The notes beneath the pieces were generated by a model that had not been told where the DNA came from, did not search any database, and saw only the letters and a program-made list of their open reading frames with translations. This document shows, one piece after another, positions 51,789 through 59,466 of a stretch of DNA of 64,000 bases (the stretch's first letter is position 1; each line of letters starts with the position of its first letter). This DNA is from DASUAS01 sp963841415 (lineage in GTDB: Bacteria; Actinomycetota; Acidimicrobiia; IMCC26256; DASPTH01), in assembly GCA_963841415.1 (NCBI GenBank), contig CAWJCN010000005.1, positions 124,001 to 188,000 on the forward strand, in the 5' to 3' direction. The position numbers were made by a program, and so were the translations under genes.

Positions 51789-52730
51789 TCAGCGTCTCGC
51801 GGCGCGCCACTGCAGGTGCTCCCGTCCGAGCGCGGCCTCGACGCTCGCCACGAACGCGGGCCACTCGGTGATCGCGATCCCACCGCTCGCGCGCGCGTCG
51901 AGCTTCTCGAGCTCGATCGTGACGGCACGGTAGGCGACGCTCAGGCTCGTGTAGCGACGTATCCCGCTCCACGCGACAACGGCGCCGCTGCCCGCGGCTC
52001 CGAGCCCGACGATCGGGCCGAGCACGTCGGCGTCACCGCTGTCGGCGACGAGGAACGCCCCGGCCAGCACGGTGACGGCGGTGAGCGCGAACAAGCCCAG
52101 ATCGCATCGGGTCGCCCGTGCCCGATTGCGCTCCACGCGGACGCGATACCACCCGAGCTGCTCGCCGAGGCGCTGTGCGCGGTACAGGTGCTGCCGTACG
52201 GAGAGGTCGGCATCGTGCAGCGCCTGCATTTGGACCGTGACCTCGGAAGCACCAGGAGCGACGGCCGCGGCCCCGCCGGGAAGGCTGCCGATCGCTTCAC
52301 GCACGCGTGCAGCGAGGAGCTCGTCGGCGCGGTCGTCGTTGAACGGTTCGCCGCGCGCGGCGTACTGCCACGCCAGCGACTTGACCTCCTCCGCGGCCGC
52401 GCGCGCCCCGTACCACTCGGTCTCGATCCGGCTCGTGCGTTGCACCAGTCGGAGGGTCGCGACCGCGGCCGCGCTCGCCGTGGCCAGGACGCCCAGGTAG
52501 CCCAAGCCCTCGTCGAGGGTGGCGACGAGTCCGACGGCGATCGCGACCAACGGAATCAGGATCTGCGCGCGCTGGAGGGTCAGGAACCGCTGTTGCGCGT
52601 GGCCCGCGAGGTCGTTCGCTGTCGAGTAGGCGGCGGGGAGATCGACGCTCCCGAGGCCACGCGCCGAGGCGCGCGCGTCCTTCGGTTCGCTCGTCACCTG
52701 ACTCGATGCCGGCGTCTCACCGTTCGCCAA
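51789..52730 (-). CDS. SLATT/DUF4231 membrane protein, copy 1
   Basis: This 313-residue protein has two pairs of hydrophobic helices. The first pair (about 55-95: ILIPLVAIAVGLVATL, LGYLGVLATASAAAVATL) is followed by the DUF4231/SLATT hallmark ARAAAEEVKSLAWQYAARGEPF. A second pair follows (about 210-260), then a helix AYRAVTIELEKLDARAS. SLATT proteins are two-helix membrane effectors that pair with SMODS nucleotide synthases or SLOG nucleotide-binding proteins and are predicted to form pores during abortive responses. It heads the minus-strand arm and is divergent from the RyR gene. Confidence 0.82.
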   Translation of the reverse strand: MANGETPASSQVTSEPKDARASARGLGSVDLPAAYSTANDLAGHAQQRFLTLQRAQILIPLVAIAVGLVATLDEGLGYLGVLATASAAAVATLRLVQRTSRIETEWYGARAAAEEVKSLAWQYAARGEPFNDDRADELLAARVREAIGSLPGGAAAVAPGASEVTVQMQALHDADLSVRQHLYRAQRLGEQLGWYRVRVERNRARATRCDLGLFALTAVTVLAGAFLVADSGDADVLGPIVGLGAAGSGAVVAWSGIRRYTSLSVAYRAVTIELEKLDARASGGIAITEWPAFVASVEAALGREHLQWRAARR

Positions 52731-52848
52731 CGTTGTGCCCCGCCTCCGGCCCTCGCCCCGAGCCGCGATGGTACGACCCCCACGGCCCCGGAGGAAAGGG
52801 CGCTCACCAACGGCGGTGAGCTCGGCACGTCCGTTCTATCGTGGTCAA

Positions 52849-54582
52849 GTGCATCGGCGGGGCGGGATCGGGCTCTTCAGCATCCCGACGCTGGCGCGGA
52901 GGACGTGGGCGACGATCGCGCTGGCCGGCGCGGCGTTCGGCCTCGGACTGGTCGGGTACCTGCAGGCCAGCAGCATCCCGGTCTCGTCCGCCGTCTACGA
53001 CACGCTCGGGCTCTTCACGCTGAGCCTCGCCACGCCGCCGGGTGTCGACGAGAGCGCACTGCCCCTGTCGCTCGACGTTGCTCGCTTCCTCGCTCCCCTC
53101 GTCACGGTGCTGGCCGCGCTGAGCGTCGTCGCGCACCTGCTACGCGAGAACGTCGATCTGCTCGGGGCGCGACGCGCCCGCGGCCACACCGTGGTCTGCG
53201 GTCTGGGTCAGGTCGGCACCACGATCGTCCGTCAGCTGTGCAACGCGGGCCACCAGGTCGTCGCCATCGAGCGGGACCCGGGGGCTCCGGGCGCCACGTG
53301 GGTGCGCACCCTCTCGGTCCCCATCGTCGTGGGCGACGCACGATCGTCGGAGGTGTTCCGACGCGCCGGCATCGACCGCGCCGAGCGCGTCGTTTGGGCC
53401 GCCGACGCCTGGGTCGACGGACCGGCCGATCTCTCCGCGACGTCCGCACTGCTCCATCCCACCGACGGACGATCGGGCGATGGGCTGTCGTACCTGCTGC
53501 GGGTCAAGGACCTGGCCCTGTGCACCTCGCTGCGGCGTCAGATCCTCTCGCGCACGCGAGACGACTCCACCACCGTCGACGTCGACGTCTTCAACGAGTT
53601 CGAGAACGCGGCGCAGCGACTCCTGTGGCACACGACCCGCAACTACGCGTCGGCGGCCGGTGGCACCGTCCGTCTCGCCATCGTCGGCAATGGCAGCTTC
53701 GCCGAGGCCGTGCTCGTGCAAGCAGCCCGCAACTGGTGGGGGATGCCCCGGCATCGGGTGCGTCCCGCGCTCGACGTCGACGTCTACGCCCCCGACGCCA
53801 CCGACCTCGTGGCTCGCGTCGGCGCGGTCTGGCCGGAGCTGCTCGAGGCCGGACGGGTCGTCACCCACGACGGCGCCGTCGAGCACATCCTCGAGCGCAG
53901 CGATGCGCCGATCGACGTCGCCTTCGTGGTGCTCGACGACCAGGAACGCGCGCTCGACATCGGCCTGGTCCTGACCCACGAGACCTGCATCCGCACCGCG
54001 GCCGTCGTCGGCCCGTCGTCGAGCAACGAGTGGTCGCACACCGATCGTCTGGTCGTGGTCGATCCGGTGGCGAGCGGCCTCGAGAGCGACGTCCTGTTCT
54101 TCGACACCTACGAGCTCCTCGGACGCATGCTGCACGAGCACTACAGCCTCAACCACCGCGTGCGCGACGACGGCGCCCTCCGCACCGGTGACGACCCGCG
54201 CGACGCCGGACGCGAGTGGCACGCGCTCGAGTCGATCTGGCGCGCCTCCAACCGCGACGCCGCGCGCGCGTTGGTGCCCAACCTCAGTCAGTCCGGCTAC
54301 GAGCTCGCACGACTCGGCGCCCGGACGTCGCCCGCGCAACCGACGCTGCACGACAACGATGTCGACGCGCTCGCCGAACGTGAACACGAACGTTGGCGCA
54401 GGTTCATGACCGAACACGGTTGGCGACCGGGGCCCCAGCGCGATCTCGACCTGCGCACCAATCCGGACCTCGTGCCGTGGGCCGACGCGGGCACCGACGC
54501 GAAGGCCTACACCCGCCAGACCGTCATGGAGTACCCACGGCTGCTCGCGCAGCTGGGCTACCAGCTGGCCCGCCGTGGATGA
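52849..54582 (+). CDS. 2-TM / TrkA-N-like / RyR-domain protein
   Basis: This 577-residue protein has two membrane helices (about 19-39 and 79-98) that flank a pore-like SAVYDTLGLFTLSL stretch. A TrkA-N/RCK-like Rossmann domain starts at GHTVVCGLGQVGTTIV (GxGxxG at 118-123, acidic ERDP at 141-144), and a second nucleotide-binding-like unit starts at RLAIVGNGSFAEAVLV. The C-terminal ~75 residues resemble the RyR domain (EREHERWRRFMTEHGWRPG, then PRLLAQLGYQLAR). An alternative GTG lies 11 codons earlier. It looks like a ligand-gated channel. Its stop overlaps the next gene by 8 nt. Confidence 0.8.
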   Translation: MHRRGGIGLFSIPTLARRTWATIALAGAAFGLGLVGYLQASSIPVSSAVYDTLGLFTLSLATPPGVDESALPLSLDVARFLAPLVTVLAALSVVAHLLRENVDLLGARRARGHTVVCGLGQVGTTIVRQLCNAGHQVVAIERDPGAPGATWVRTLSVPIVVGDARSSEVFRRAGIDRAERVVWAADAWVDGPADLSATSALLHPTDGRSGDGLSYLLRVKDLALCTSLRRQILSRTRDDSTTVDVDVFNEFENAAQRLLWHTTRNYASAAGGTVRLAIVGNGSFAEAVLVQAARNWWGMPRHRVRPALDVDVYAPDATDLVARVGAVWPELLEAGRVVTHDGAVEHILERSDAPIDVAFVVLDDQERALDIGLVLTHETCIRTAAVVGPSSSNEWSHTDRLVVVDPVASGLESDVLFFDTYELLGRMLHEHYSLNHRVRDDGALRTGDDPRDAGREWHALESIWRASNRDAARALVPNLSQSGYELARLGARTSPAQPTLHDNDVDALAEREHERWRRFMTEHGWRPGPQRDLDLRTNPDLVPWADAGTDAKAYTRQTVMEYPRLLAQLGYQLARRG

Positions 54583-55462
54583 CGCCAACCTGAGCGCGGC
54601 CTTCCGGGCCGCGGACGCGACAGCCGTCGACGCCCAGGTGAAGGACCACCGGTGGACCGCGCTCGGGCTCGCGTTCCTCGTGTCGGCCGCCGTCTGCGGC
54701 ACCGTGCCCGGCGAACTCGGTGGGCTCCGCATCGGACCCTTCCTCGCGTTCGTCTCGTTCGGCGCCGCGATCGCACTCCAGCTGATGCTGGCGACGGAGA
54801 CACCCGGAGCGCACTGGCACCACGCCCGTTCGCACGCGGAGGCGCTCAAGACCCTGGCCTGGAGCTACGCGGTCTGTGGACCCCCGTTCGTCGTCACGAC
54901 CGAGCACCGCCATGCCGACCTCCTCTACGCGAACGCGCTCGGCGCCGAGATGGGCGACTCCGCCGACCTCGAGTGGCAGCGCCCGGGCGGCGACGACGCA
55001 CAGATCACCGACGCCATGCGCGCGCTCCGGGCATCGACCCTGGAGGACCGGATGCGCACCTACACGACCGATCGGCTGTCCAACCAGCAGCGCTGGTACG
55101 CGGAGCATGCGTGGAAAGGCCGGCGATTGGCCAGCCGGTGGTCGCGCGCCGCCATCGGCGCGAGCATCATCGGCCTCGTGGGCGCGGCACTGAGGGTCCC
55201 GACCGCGCTCGACTTCGACGTCGACATCCTCGGGATCGCAGCCACCTTCGCCGCCTCGGCCACCGCGTGGGCGCAGAGTCGGCAGTTCCGGCTGCTCGCG
55301 ACGTCGTACTCGGCGAGCGCGGGACGGCTCGCGTCGTGCGAGTCGATCGAGCTCCCCCTGGTCGACGGCGAAGAGCAGTGGGCGGCGCTCGTGGGACGGG
55401 TCGAGGACATCATCCGCAGCGAGAACTCGCTGTGGCTGACGCGCCGCAGCGCAGCCGGCTGA
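54575..55462 (+). CDS. SLATT/DUF4231 membrane protein, copy 2
   Basis: This 295-residue protein has four hydrophobic segments in two pairs (WTALGLAFLVSAAVCG, FLAFVSFGAAIALQLML, then AAIGASIIGLVGAAL and ILGIAATFAASATAWAQ). The same hallmark as copy 1 follows the first pair: HARSHAEALKTLAWSYAVCGPPF. The GTG at 54575 overlaps the RyR gene, and the LSDAT gene starts five bases after its stop. In known systems SLATT proteins are the membrane effector; here it sits between a putative channel and a SLOG-type sensor. Confidence 0.82.
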   Translation: MDDANLSAAFRAADATAVDAQVKDHRWTALGLAFLVSAAVCGTVPGELGGLRIGPFLAFVSFGAAIALQLMLATETPGAHWHHARSHAEALKTLAWSYAVCGPPFVVTTEHRHADLLYANALGAEMGDSADLEWQRPGGDDAQITDAMRALRASTLEDRMRTYTTDRLSNQQRWYAEHAWKGRRLASRWSRAAIGASIIGLVGAALRVPTALDFDVDILGIAATFAASATAWAQSRQFRLLATSYSASAGRLASCESIELPLVDGEEQWAALVGRVEDIIRSENSLWLTRRSAAG

Positions 55463-55467
55463 CGATC

Positions 55468-56127
55468 GTGTTGGTCCGACGACTCGACGAGCGTTCCATC
55501 GAGACGACCCTGCGCGACCTCGGCGTCGCTCGTGGGCATTCGGTGATGATCGTCGTCGGCGGCGCCGCCGGTCTGGACGCGAGCCTCGAGCCGGCCGTCG
55601 CTCTGCTCTTCACCGAGGCGATCCTCCCCGCCGCCGAGCGGTGCGGCGCGACGATCGTCGACGGCGGCACCGACTCCGGGGTGATGCGGATCGCCGGCTC
55701 GGCGCGGCAGTCGCAGCACAGCGACGTCCCGTTGGTCGGTGTCGTCGCCGAAGGAACCACGACATGGGGCGGGTCGGACGAGCACGACGCGGCTCCGCTC
55801 GAACCCAACCACACGCACGTCATCCTGGTGCCGGGGCGGCGTTGGGGCGACGAGTCTCGGTGGATCCCGCTGATCGCGGCCGCCATCGCGGACGGCGCGC
55901 CGCAGGTCGCAGTCGTCATCGGCGGTGGCGACGTCACCCGCCGCGACGTCCGCAACATCGGGGAGACGAGCACCCCGATCGTCGCCGTACGCGGAACCGG
56001 CGGCGTCGCCGATTCGCTCGCGGTCCTCGCCGGTTCCTCGCGCGTCGTCGATGTCGACGCGCTGGTGGCGCCCGGGATCCTGCTCGACCGGCTCGTCACC
56101 GAGCTCACGGCGGGCTCACCCGACTGA
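55468..56127 (+). CDS. SLOG-superfamily protein, TRPM-like (LSDAT, prokaryotic)
   Basis: This 219-residue Rossmann-like protein matches the LSDAT pattern of prokaryotic SLOG-in-TRPM proteins. It has VMIVVGGAAGLDAS (the opening GGA), ATIVDGGTDSGVMRIAG, PLVGVVAEGTTTWGG, LEPNHTHVILVPGRRWGDES and VAVVIGGGDVTRRDVRNI. SLOG domains bind nucleotide-derived ligands; in animal TRPM channels the related domain is the N-terminal cytosolic region. GTG at 55468 (or TTG at 55471) starts it. It is the probable sensor or ligand-processing partner of the SLATT and RyR proteins in this operon. Confidence 0.8.
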   Translation: MLVRRLDERSIETTLRDLGVARGHSVMIVVGGAAGLDASLEPAVALLFTEAILPAAERCGATIVDGGTDSGVMRIAGSARQSQHSDVPLVGVVAEGTTTWGGSDEHDAAPLEPNHTHVILVPGRRWGDESRWIPLIAAAIADGAPQVAVVIGGGDVTRRDVRNIGETSTPIVAVRGTGGVADSLAVLAGSSRVVDVDALVAPGILLDRLVTELTAGSPD

Positions 56128-56211
56128 CGCTCGCCCACGACCTCGAGGCACTGGGCCACCGAGCAGTTCATGTCCTCGAAGCTCGTACGCTGCACGACGC
56201 GTGCATAGTGA

Positions 56212-56231
56212 GTTGCATGATAGAATGCAAC
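56212..56231 (+). promoter_or_regulatory. 20-bp perfect palindrome in the thioesterase promoter
   Basis: GTTGCAT (56212-56218) is mirrored by ATGCAAC (56225-56231) with a six-base spacer. A possible -35 TTGCAT (56213-56218) and a -10 TAGGCT (56236-56241) are 17 bp apart. The ATG at 56249 then follows only 7 bases after the -10, implying a leaderless or nearly leaderless transcript. A MarR-, TetR- or PadR-type repressor site is the simplest reading. No such regulator is encoded next to it. Confidence 0.6.
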
Positions 56232-56248
56232 CCTCTAGGCTGAGGTCC

Positions 56249-56656
56249 ATGACCACACCGTCGCAGGCGAGCCGACCGCCGAGCGCGTTCATGCAGGCCG
56301 CGGGCCTGGTGCTCGACAAGGTCGAGACGTCACACGTCACGGGCTGGATCGACCTCGGTCCGGAGCATCACCAACCGTGGGGGCTCGTCCATGGCGGCGT
56401 CTACACCACCGCGATCGAATCGGCCGCGAGCGTCGGCGCGTCGACTGCGGCGCACGAGTCCGGGCTGGTCGCGGTCGGGGTCAACAACAACACCAACTTC
56501 CTCCGTTCGATGACCGATGGGCGGGTGACGGTTGACGCACGGGCGATCCAACAAGGTCGGACGCAGCAACTGTGGGAGGTGCGCATCACCGACGACCGCG
56601 ACCGTCTGGTCGCCACCGGCCAGGTCCGCCTCCAGAACATCACGCCGCGCGCCTGA
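56249..56656 (+). CDS. PaaI-type hotdog thioesterase
   Basis: This 135-residue hotdog-fold thioesterase has the helix-preceding GLVHGGVYTTAIESAAS motif (acid residue late in the hot-dog helix) and VGVNNNTNFLRSM, typical of PaaI/YbgC-like acyl-CoA thioesterases. It would hydrolyse a phenylacetyl- or similar acyl-CoA in the cytosol. The ATG at 56249 is close to the palindrome-bearing promoter. The next gene starts two bases after its stop and is a second thioesterase-like protein, so they are co-transcribed. Confidence 0.85.
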   Translation: MTTPSQASRPPSAFMQAAGLVLDKVETSHVTGWIDLGPEHHQPWGLVHGGVYTTAIESAASVGASTAAHESGLVAVGVNNNTNFLRSMTDGRVTVDARAIQQGRTQQLWEVRITDDRDRLVATGQVRLQNITPRA

Positions 56657-56657
56657 C

Positions 56658-57491
56658 ATGACATCGCTCGCAGCGTCGTCCACCGGTCAGACCTTCGACA
56701 CCGTCACCGAGCTGACCGACCTCGGCGACGGAACGTTTGGTGGCCACGTCAACGCGGCGTGGACGATCGCCGGCCGACCCAACGGCGGCTATCTCCTCTC
56801 GATGCTGGCACGAGCCGCCACGACGGTGGCCCGCCACGATCACGTCATCGCGGCCAGTGCGCACTATCTCCGTTCACCCCACCCCGGTCCCGTCACCGTG
56901 ACCGCAGAGGTACTCCGGACGGGAAGATCAGCGAGCCAGGTGCGGGCTCGGATGGGTCAAGGCGACCAGGCCTGCGTCGAAGCCCTCATCACCGTCGGTC
57001 ATCTCGAGCGGGACACGAACGCCACCTGGGACGTCGGCGCACCAACCATCCCGCAGGTCGCGTTCGACGACGCGCAGACCCTCGTGGCTCGTCTGCCAAC
57101 CGGAGCTCCGGTCGCGATCATGGAGCAGGTGACCGTCCGCCTCGATCCCGAGTGCACCGGCTTCGCACGCGGCCGGCCGAGCGGGCGAGGAGAGCTGCGG
57201 GGTTGGCTCTCCCTCCCCACCGATGCGCCGTTCGACCCGACCTCGTTGGTGTTCGCGGTCGACGCCTTTCCACCCGCGACCTTCGACATCGAGTTCGCGG
57301 GCTGGGTGCCGACGCTGGAGCTCACCGCCTACGTACGAGCGCTACCTGCCCCTGGCCCGGTGCGCGTGCTGCAGCGGGCACAACTCATCGACGCGCAACG
57401 CGTCGACGAAGCCTGCTTCATCTGGGATCAGCGCGGCCGGCTCGTCGCGCACGCCACCCAACTCGCGGGGATCCGACTCGGCTCACCGTGA
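56658..57491 (+). CDS. acyl-CoA thioesterase, TesB-like (double hotdog)
   Basis: This 277-residue protein is of double-hotdog length. WTIAGRPNGGYLLSMLARA near residue 40 is the usual N-terminal hotdog helix, and SLVFAVDAFPPATF with WVPTLELTAYVRALP is the second module. Such proteins hydrolyse medium or long acyl-CoA esters or act in acyl degradation pathways. It is directly downstream of the PaaI-like gene. A GH15 remnant begins convergently six bases after its stop, marking the left edge of a decayed zone. Confidence 0.83.
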   Translation: MTSLAASSTGQTFDTVTELTDLGDGTFGGHVNAAWTIAGRPNGGYLLSMLARAATTVARHDHVIAASAHYLRSPHPGPVTVTAEVLRTGRSASQVRARMGQGDQACVEALITVGHLERDTNATWDVGAPTIPQVAFDDAQTLVARLPTGAPVAIMEQVTVRLDPECTGFARGRPSGRGELRGWLSLPTDAPFDPTSLVFAVDAFPPATFDIEFAGWVPTLELTAYVRALPAPGPVRVLQRAQLIDAQRVDEACFIWDQRGRLVAHATQLAGIRLGSP

Positions 57492-57496
57492 GCAAC

Positions 57497-57634
57497 TCAC
57501 CCGAGTGCGAGGTCGAGGTTGTACGCGGCGCTGATCAACGCCAGGTGCGTGAACGCCTGGGGGAAATTGCCGAGCTGCTCGCCGGTCGGACCGATCTCCT
57601 CCGAGTAGAGCCCGACGTGGTTCGCGTACGTGAG
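57497..57634 (-). pseudogene. GH15 glycosidase C-terminal remnant
   Basis: The last 45 codons of a glycoside hydrolase family 15 protein are readable: LTYANHVGLYSEEIG, then GEQLGNFPQAFTHLALISAA. Upstream residues in this frame are not GH15-like. The intact enzymes are about 600 residues. The break, at about 57634, is followed by the tail of a tyrosine recombinase on the other strand. A second, similar GH15 tail exists at 61322-61429. Confidence 0.75.
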
Positions 57635-57655
57635 CGAACGGCACGATCGCGTCGA

Positions 57656-57735
57656 ATCGCGTTCACCATGCAGACCTATCAGCACGTGCTGCCTGGCATA
57701 CACGCCGACACCACCCGCATCTACGAACGCCGCAC
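57656..57735 (+). pseudogene. tyrosine recombinase (phage integrase) C-terminal remnant
   Basis: About 26 codons read IAFTMQTYQHVLPGIHADTT, the end of a phage-type integrase. The Tyr of TYQHVLPG (codon 57677-57679) corresponds to the active-site tyrosine. The rest of the recombinase is gone. It directly abuts the GH15 tail, which suggests an integrated element was lost or rearranged here. Confidence 0.65.
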
Positions 57736-57788
57736 CAATCGGCGTCGTCGACCATCGGCGAGCCGACGACCGGAATTCTCGGTGTTCA

Positions 57789-58172
57789 TCAGTGGCGGCG
57801 AACTCGATCGCGTTTCGAGCGTGGCAGAGCGTCAACGACGAGATCGAAGGAGTGCTCGATCATCTCGCCGAGCTCGTACGGGTCGATTGAGCCGTCGAGG
57901 TCGACACTGTTCCAGTGTCGCTTGTTCGCGTGGTACCCCGGTCGTACTGCTGGAAACCGGGCGCGCAAATCGAGCGCGAGGTCAGGGTCGCATTTCAGGT
58001 TCACGAACCCCGGGTCGCCGTCGAGCATGACGAGTGCGAACATGCGGCCGATGACTTTGAAGACGGCGACCTCGTCGCCGAAGGGGTACACCTCGGCCGC
58101 TTCTGGGAGCGTCCCGCAGAACTCGAGCACGTCGTCGCGGGTCATGCGGCGTCGCGGTCGACCGGTCGGCAT
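57789..58172 (-). CDS. MmcQ/YjbR-family double-wing protein
   Basis: This 127-residue MmcQ/YjbR protein shows LEFCGTLPEAAEVYPFGDEV, the family's opening, and KVIGRMFALVMLDG, then HANKRHWNSVDLDG with the conserved KRHWN. The family is small, cytosolic and DNA-binding-like with no firm function. I used the ATG at 58172, five bases after the stop of the F420/PPOX gene; the ATG at 58145 is an alternative. The two genes are one transcript. Confidence 0.83.
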   Translation of the reverse strand: MPTGRPRRRMTRDDVLEFCGTLPEAAEVYPFGDEVAVFKVIGRMFALVMLDGDPGFVNLKCDPDLALDLRARFPAVRPGYHANKRHWNSVDLDGSIDPYELGEMIEHSFDLVVDALPRSKRDRVRRH

Positions 58173-58177
58173 CCGCG

Positions 58178-58627
58178 TCAATTCGTCGGGGTGCCGTAGA
58201 GGCGCCGCGGCGTGATGAGCACCGCGGCTCGGTTCTCCTCGACCATGACCCGGTCGTAGGTGTGCCAGTCGTCGTGCGTCCCACCAGCAGCTTCGAAGAT
58301 CGAGCGCAACAGGAACCGCAGCGCTTCGGCGTCGACTTCGGGCCGACGGTCGTCGGGCCCGATGATCTCGGCGGTGCCTTCGACGGTCGCCCATCGCCAT
58401 CCGGCGCGGACGACGATGGTGCAGCGTGGGTCAGCGCGAAGGTTGTGCAGCTTTGCCGACCTACCAGCCGCGACCACGCCGACGACCGGCGCACCGGTGA
58501 TCGGATGGGGAAGCACGCCGGCGTTCACGACCGTCGCGTGGGCCGCCCCGTCGGCACGCAGGGTGGTGACGACGCAAAGCCCGTGGTCTTGCGCCACGAG
58601 TTCAGCGAACTCGCCGAGGTCGGTCAC
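58178..58627 (-). CDS. split-barrel F420/FMN-dependent oxidoreductase (PPOX class)
   Basis: This 149-residue pyridoxamine-oxidase-like split barrel contains LCVVTTLRADGAAHATVVNAG, PVVGVVAAGRSAKLHNLRADPR and the C-terminal MVEENRAAVLITPRRLYG. These features match actinobacterial F420-dependent members (TIGR03618-like). The GTG at 58627 is preceded by AAGGAGGA. It would bind F420 or FMN and reduce a small molecule. It leads the MmcQ gene. Confidence 0.82.
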   Translation of the reverse strand: MTDLGEFAELVAQDHGLCVVTTLRADGAAHATVVNAGVLPHPITGAPVVGVVAAGRSAKLHNLRADPRCTIVVRAGWRWATVEGTAEIIGPDDRRPEVDAEALRFLLRSIFEAAGGTHDDWHTYDRVMVEENRAAVLITPRRLYGTPTN

Positions 58628-59033
58628 GACGCTTCCTCCTTCATCGTGCAGACTCCCGCGAGACGTCCGAGCCGTGTCTCGTGCACGTCCATGCCGATAC
58701 TCCTGATCGCGGGTCCACGGGAGCGGCGCGCGAGCCACGGTGGACGGGCCCACGCAACCACGCCGAGTACCGGCATGCAGCGTGCCCCCATCGACCGATC
58801 GGCGACACACGGGTCGGTCGATGCTCGTCGGGCCGTCAACTCCGCCGCGCCATCCGCGCCATCCGCGCCATCGACGCGTGTCGCCCGCCAGCCGCATGGG
58901 ACCACTTGGGTGGGTTGAGCGCCAGGAGCATGGGACCACCCCGCCGCCAGTGATGGGACCGCTTGGGGTCCACCGTCGTCGGTCACGTTGACGGTCCAGT
59001 TGTCGCCGTCTGGTCAGCGAGCCGCAGGCGGCG
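58628..59033. repeat. 406-bp non-coding stretch with short repeats, possible IS21 end
   Basis: No gene is recognisable here. At 58855-58875 the unit gcgccatcc is repeated in tandem. At 58896-58913, 58930-58943 and 58953-58970 the motif ATGGGACC is repeated three times, each followed by ACTTGGG, ACCCC or GCTTGGG. IS21-family ends carry several such short direct repeats, and an istA-like remnant starts at 59034. The assignment to an IS end is therefore plausible but unproven. Confidence 0.4.
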
Positions 59034-59216
59034 ATGGCGTTCAGGGAGGTCCGCGTGTTCGAGGTGCGAGAGGCGTTGCGGTTGTGGCTGGCCGGCGAAG
59101 GGATCGCGGTGTGGGTCGCGGACGATCTCACCGCGGTGAAGGTGTCCGAGTTGCTCGAGCGGCGCGGCGTGAGCGTGCCGTGTCGAACGGTGCAGCGCTA
59201 CGTGGCGGAGGTGTGA
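59034..59216 (+). pseudogene. IS21-family istA transposase remnant
   Basis: The 60-codon frame begins MAFREVRVFEVREALRLWLA, typical of the N-terminus of IstA. It then switches to VADDLTAVKVSELLERRGVS and TVQRYVAEV, which belong to a later HTH segment of the same protein. A stretch between them has been lost and the rest of istA and all of istB are missing. Preceding repeats may be the element's left end. Confidence 0.65.
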
Positions 59217-59466
59217 AGCCTGCCGCGCCGCGCGTCTACCCGACGGTCGCGAGTTGCAATCGCACTCGCTCGTCGATGCGCGCTCCGGTGCGGTGGGGGT
59301 CGAGTCGACTCGCAGGCGCGAGGAGACGCGGCTCGAGAACCCACGACGTGAAACATCCGTCGGTTCCTGTAGGTCCGGATGATCTGACACGAAGCGCGAG
59401 ACGTAACGACGGTCTGATCTGGCATCGTCGCCCGATCCTGGTGGTTTGGAGGTGCGTCGGGGTGTC

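Noticed and set aside
58850..58880. CRISPR-like short tandem repeats (gcgccatcc)
   Set aside because: Units are 9 bp without spacers of constant length and there are no cas genes; simple slippage is more likely.
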